Assembly (NCBI RefSeq): GCF_000485595.1 | Contig: NW_014577763.1 | Span: 124,159-154,024, forward strand | Direction: 5' to 3' | Origin: Priapulus caudatus | Taxonomy: Eukaryota > Priapulida > Priapulimorpha > Priapulimorphida > Priapulidae | DNA length: 29,866 nucleotides | Shown here: in pieces, positions 27,532-29,866 of the stretch | Numbering within the stretch: position 1 is the first letter of the stretch | How the letters are laid out: every line of letters begins with the position of its first letter | Translations under genes and position numbers: made by a program | Notes under the pieces: model-generated | The model's database searches: none | Seen by the model: only the letters and a program-made list of their open reading frames with translations | Told to the model about the DNA's origin: nothing

Positions 27532-29565
27532 TTTTTTGCTGTGCGTGAGATATTGTAAGATCAGCGTGAGAGCGTGAGAGTTGGCAGCCCTGGTATTTTG
27601 ATTTTCGATTTTCGATGACAGCAGGCGAAAGTGCAGCATTTGAATACAGCTTACTTCATTAGGATTATATATAGTATCTAACGATTTCCTGACAGCTTCT
27701 TTTTTTATATATAAACAATTAATACATTATCTCGCATCTCTATCATGTATGTGACCTTGCCTTATATCATATGCACCCCTAGTAGGCAAATGCAGACGTT
27801 ATAACTCCGCTTTGCTAATGTGAGGGTGCGGGTTTATCATCACCCCATTACTGGGGTCTGCGTCGGCTCGGACTAATGCACTTGCCCACTGCCATTGTCA
27901 TTGTCAGTATCAGGAACTAGCTAGAGTAAATTGCTTGCTATATAAGCAGGGGTTGTCTAGTATAGGGGTATTCTAACCCTAGCAAAGACCGTTTCTTGGA
28001 GCTAGCAGTAGTACTATACTATATAGTATTAGTACTAGTAGTAGTAGCTGTAGTACTGTAGTAGTAGCTGTAGTACTATAGTAGTAACTAGTAGTAGTAG
28101 TACTAGTAGTCTAGTAGTACTAGTAGTAGTACTAGTAGTAGTAACTAGTACTAGTACTAGTACTAGTAGCTAGTACTAGTACTAGTAGTAGTAGTGCTAG
28201 TTGTACTGTGACTACTCCCGCAGCGCTCTAAAAACACCGCGCAGAATCTCACAACAGCATAACCTAACACCTCCATGGCCACTTGTCAGGTAACTCATGT
28301 TTAATCGGTGTAAATGCGGTAAACTGTAACACAAAAATGAGGAGTGGTAAGTATGCATTCGCTACTACACGGTGATTACAGTCTCATAATCATCAATATA
28401 CAATGCCTGCCTCAGTTATCAAAAAACAGTAGTGAGCTTGGAAAATATTCAAAGCATTCAACAGAACACACCCCGGTATGCTAAATAACCAGTAAAATAT
28501 AGTGTGGCACGCACTAGCACTGTTATACACACTAATTGCAAGCTCCGCCAGTCTTTACAAACTAAATTAAAGATTTACAAATGTCGTGGGTTGTAATAAC
28601 ACGACGAAGATGAGTCTAATGATTGAACCTGTACGAGTCTCACAGAACAAGTGTCCGTTACATTTTGGTGAGACCCACCACAACGCGGCAATGTAAATCT
28701 GCTTAAATTAACGATGACAGTTTCTGATTCGCACATAAACGTGTTCTGCAGACATTTATCTGAATACTTGCACCAAATATTTATCGAACTTACAGACTGT
28801 GCGCTGTCAGGGCTAGATGTACGACGAACGTAAATTGGCAACAAAGCCAAACTAAAAATGGCAGCTTCCTACTAAGTCACGCTGCAACAAGCCAGTGTAA
28901 CATACGGTCGTAGTCACGACTCCTACCGCCATAGATCTATCGGTGAGACAGAACACTAGTACTTAGTAGTAGTAGTAGTAGTAGTAGTAGTACTAGTAGT
29001 ACTTACTAGTAATTATTGTAACATGTACTTGTAGTAATAGAAGTATTCGTAGGTGTGGATACAATTGTATCACCCTCAGTGAAGACCTGTGTAAACACAA
29101 TTTGTTGTGTAGTCGAGTAGTTAGTTGTGTGCAAAGTCGTAGGCAAATGCTATGCATATAGCCTCATTGCGCCATCTATCGCACACCATATGTACTACAC
29201 TCATGTACACTGATGTACCGTGATGTCAACAAAAAATCAAACTCGGTTTTTTACAGGAAACAAAGCGCGCCGAGTAGCCAAAAATGTTGTACGAGCACTT
29301 CGAGGAAATATCTAGCTACCTGGGTAGTGAAACCCGTCGTGCAATGGGCAGAACTGCTCAATGCAATGGACCGATTATACGGGTTTGGCGTATATAGTGG
29401 ACCTGTTCAAGGTGTTGGAAAGAGTGCAGCAAAGTTGTGTTAGTGTGCCGCTACGCGGCGTTTTTCGCGCTTCGCGCGGATATCTGGGCTGCCAATCGTC
29501 AAGAGTACATAATGGGAGATTATGTTAATATTATTATAATTTATATCCTTGGGCCGTTATTTTTC
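27220..29565. other. Low-complexity and unrecognised sequence
   Basis: Contains (CT)n at about 27469-27527 and two gta/cta-rich tracts (about 28003-28205 and 28965-29010). Two short open frames (minus 28575-28850, plus 29213-29443) show no family resemblance. No RNA gene was recognised. Confidence 0.5.
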
Positions 29566-29630
29566 TTTGTGCTAACAATGGATTACGATACGTACCGGTA
29601 TTTATCTATAAACTAATAGTATAGCTCATA

Positions 29631-29823
29631 GGGTCTATGTCCCCCAGGGTACTGCCGAAACGTACCCTGGGTACGATCCGGTATACCGGAACGTACCCTG
29701 GTAACTATTTGATATGGTTAGGGTTAGGGTTAGGCTTAGGGTTAGGGTTAGGGAGTAGGCGTAGGCGACTCCCTAGACTCGTTAGTGGAGTAGGCGAGGT
29801 ACGGTCCGGCATATTAGATAGTA
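29631..29823. mobile_element. TIR element with internal (TTAGGG)n, copy 3, right end missing
   Basis: Left end gggtctatgtcccc and a (ttaggg)n block at about 29716-29751, then the same aggcgaggtacggtccggca sequence as copy 2. It departs from the family at about 29823, just where the right inverted arm should begin. Confidence 0.85.
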
Positions 29824-29866
29824 GACCAAATAATTCTCTCCCATATAACCTTTTTTATATTTTGGC

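Noticed and set aside
28003-28205. Regulatory palindromes in the gta/cta-rich tract
   Set aside because: A gtagta/ctagta microsatellite makes such palindromes by chance.

Overview
The window is animal nuclear DNA: split genes with GT-AG introns, TTAGGG-type repeats, many MITEs, and LTR retroelements of the Gypsy and BEL/Pao kinds. It does not look like a vertebrate. Introns carrying minisatellites whose unit spans an exon-intron boundary have, from memory, been described in amphioxus as 'mirage minisatellites', so a cephalochordate is plausible but unproven. A run of 25 N and two error-dense stretches (about 7.38-7.92 kb and 9.08-9.60 kb) suggest a scaffold gap-filled with noisy long reads.

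The left third (about 0.7-9.85 kb, minus strand) holds eleven consecutive internal exons of dihydropyrimidine dehydrogenase (DPYD), the NADPH-dependent enzyme of the first step of pyrimidine breakdown. They run from the N-terminal Fe-S cysteine motif (exon at 9756-9843) to the start of the FMN barrel domain (exon at 705-920). The first exon(s) are not found to the right. The C-terminal exons lie off the left edge, although the start of the next exon is visible as copies inside the 89-bp array at 1-425. Exon phases agree across every junction that can be checked. Two exons (7471-7649 and 9076-9234) carry several indels.

The most striking property of this gene is that eight of its splice junctions are duplicated. 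Donor sites at the ends of three exons and acceptor sites at the starts of five are copied from 2 to over 20 times, mostly in minisatellites that abut the exon. Several decoy sites look as good as, or better than, the real one.

From 9.85 kb to the right end there is no recognisable host gene, only stacked mobile elements. These include: a hAT-like element (about 10.7-13.75 kb) with a broken PIN-like-family pseudogene; several TIR elements that carry (TTAGGG)n blocks; a broken Gypsy pol fragment (about 19.2-20.93 kb, plus) meeting an opposite Gypsy gag-LTR fragment (20.93-21.53 kb, minus); and a 2.97-kb CAGTG-ended transposon (23021-25985, 5-bp target duplication) that contains an open 817-codon BEL/Pao gag-protease-partial RT frame. 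This last element and a Harbinger-like MITE (26030-26500, TTA duplication) both sit inside one copy of an older repeat whose uninterrupted copy is at about 15.17-15.36 kb. The last 2.4 kb is low-complexity DNA and repeat fragments. If the DPYD reading is right, much of this right-hand region may be one large TE-filled 5' intron.
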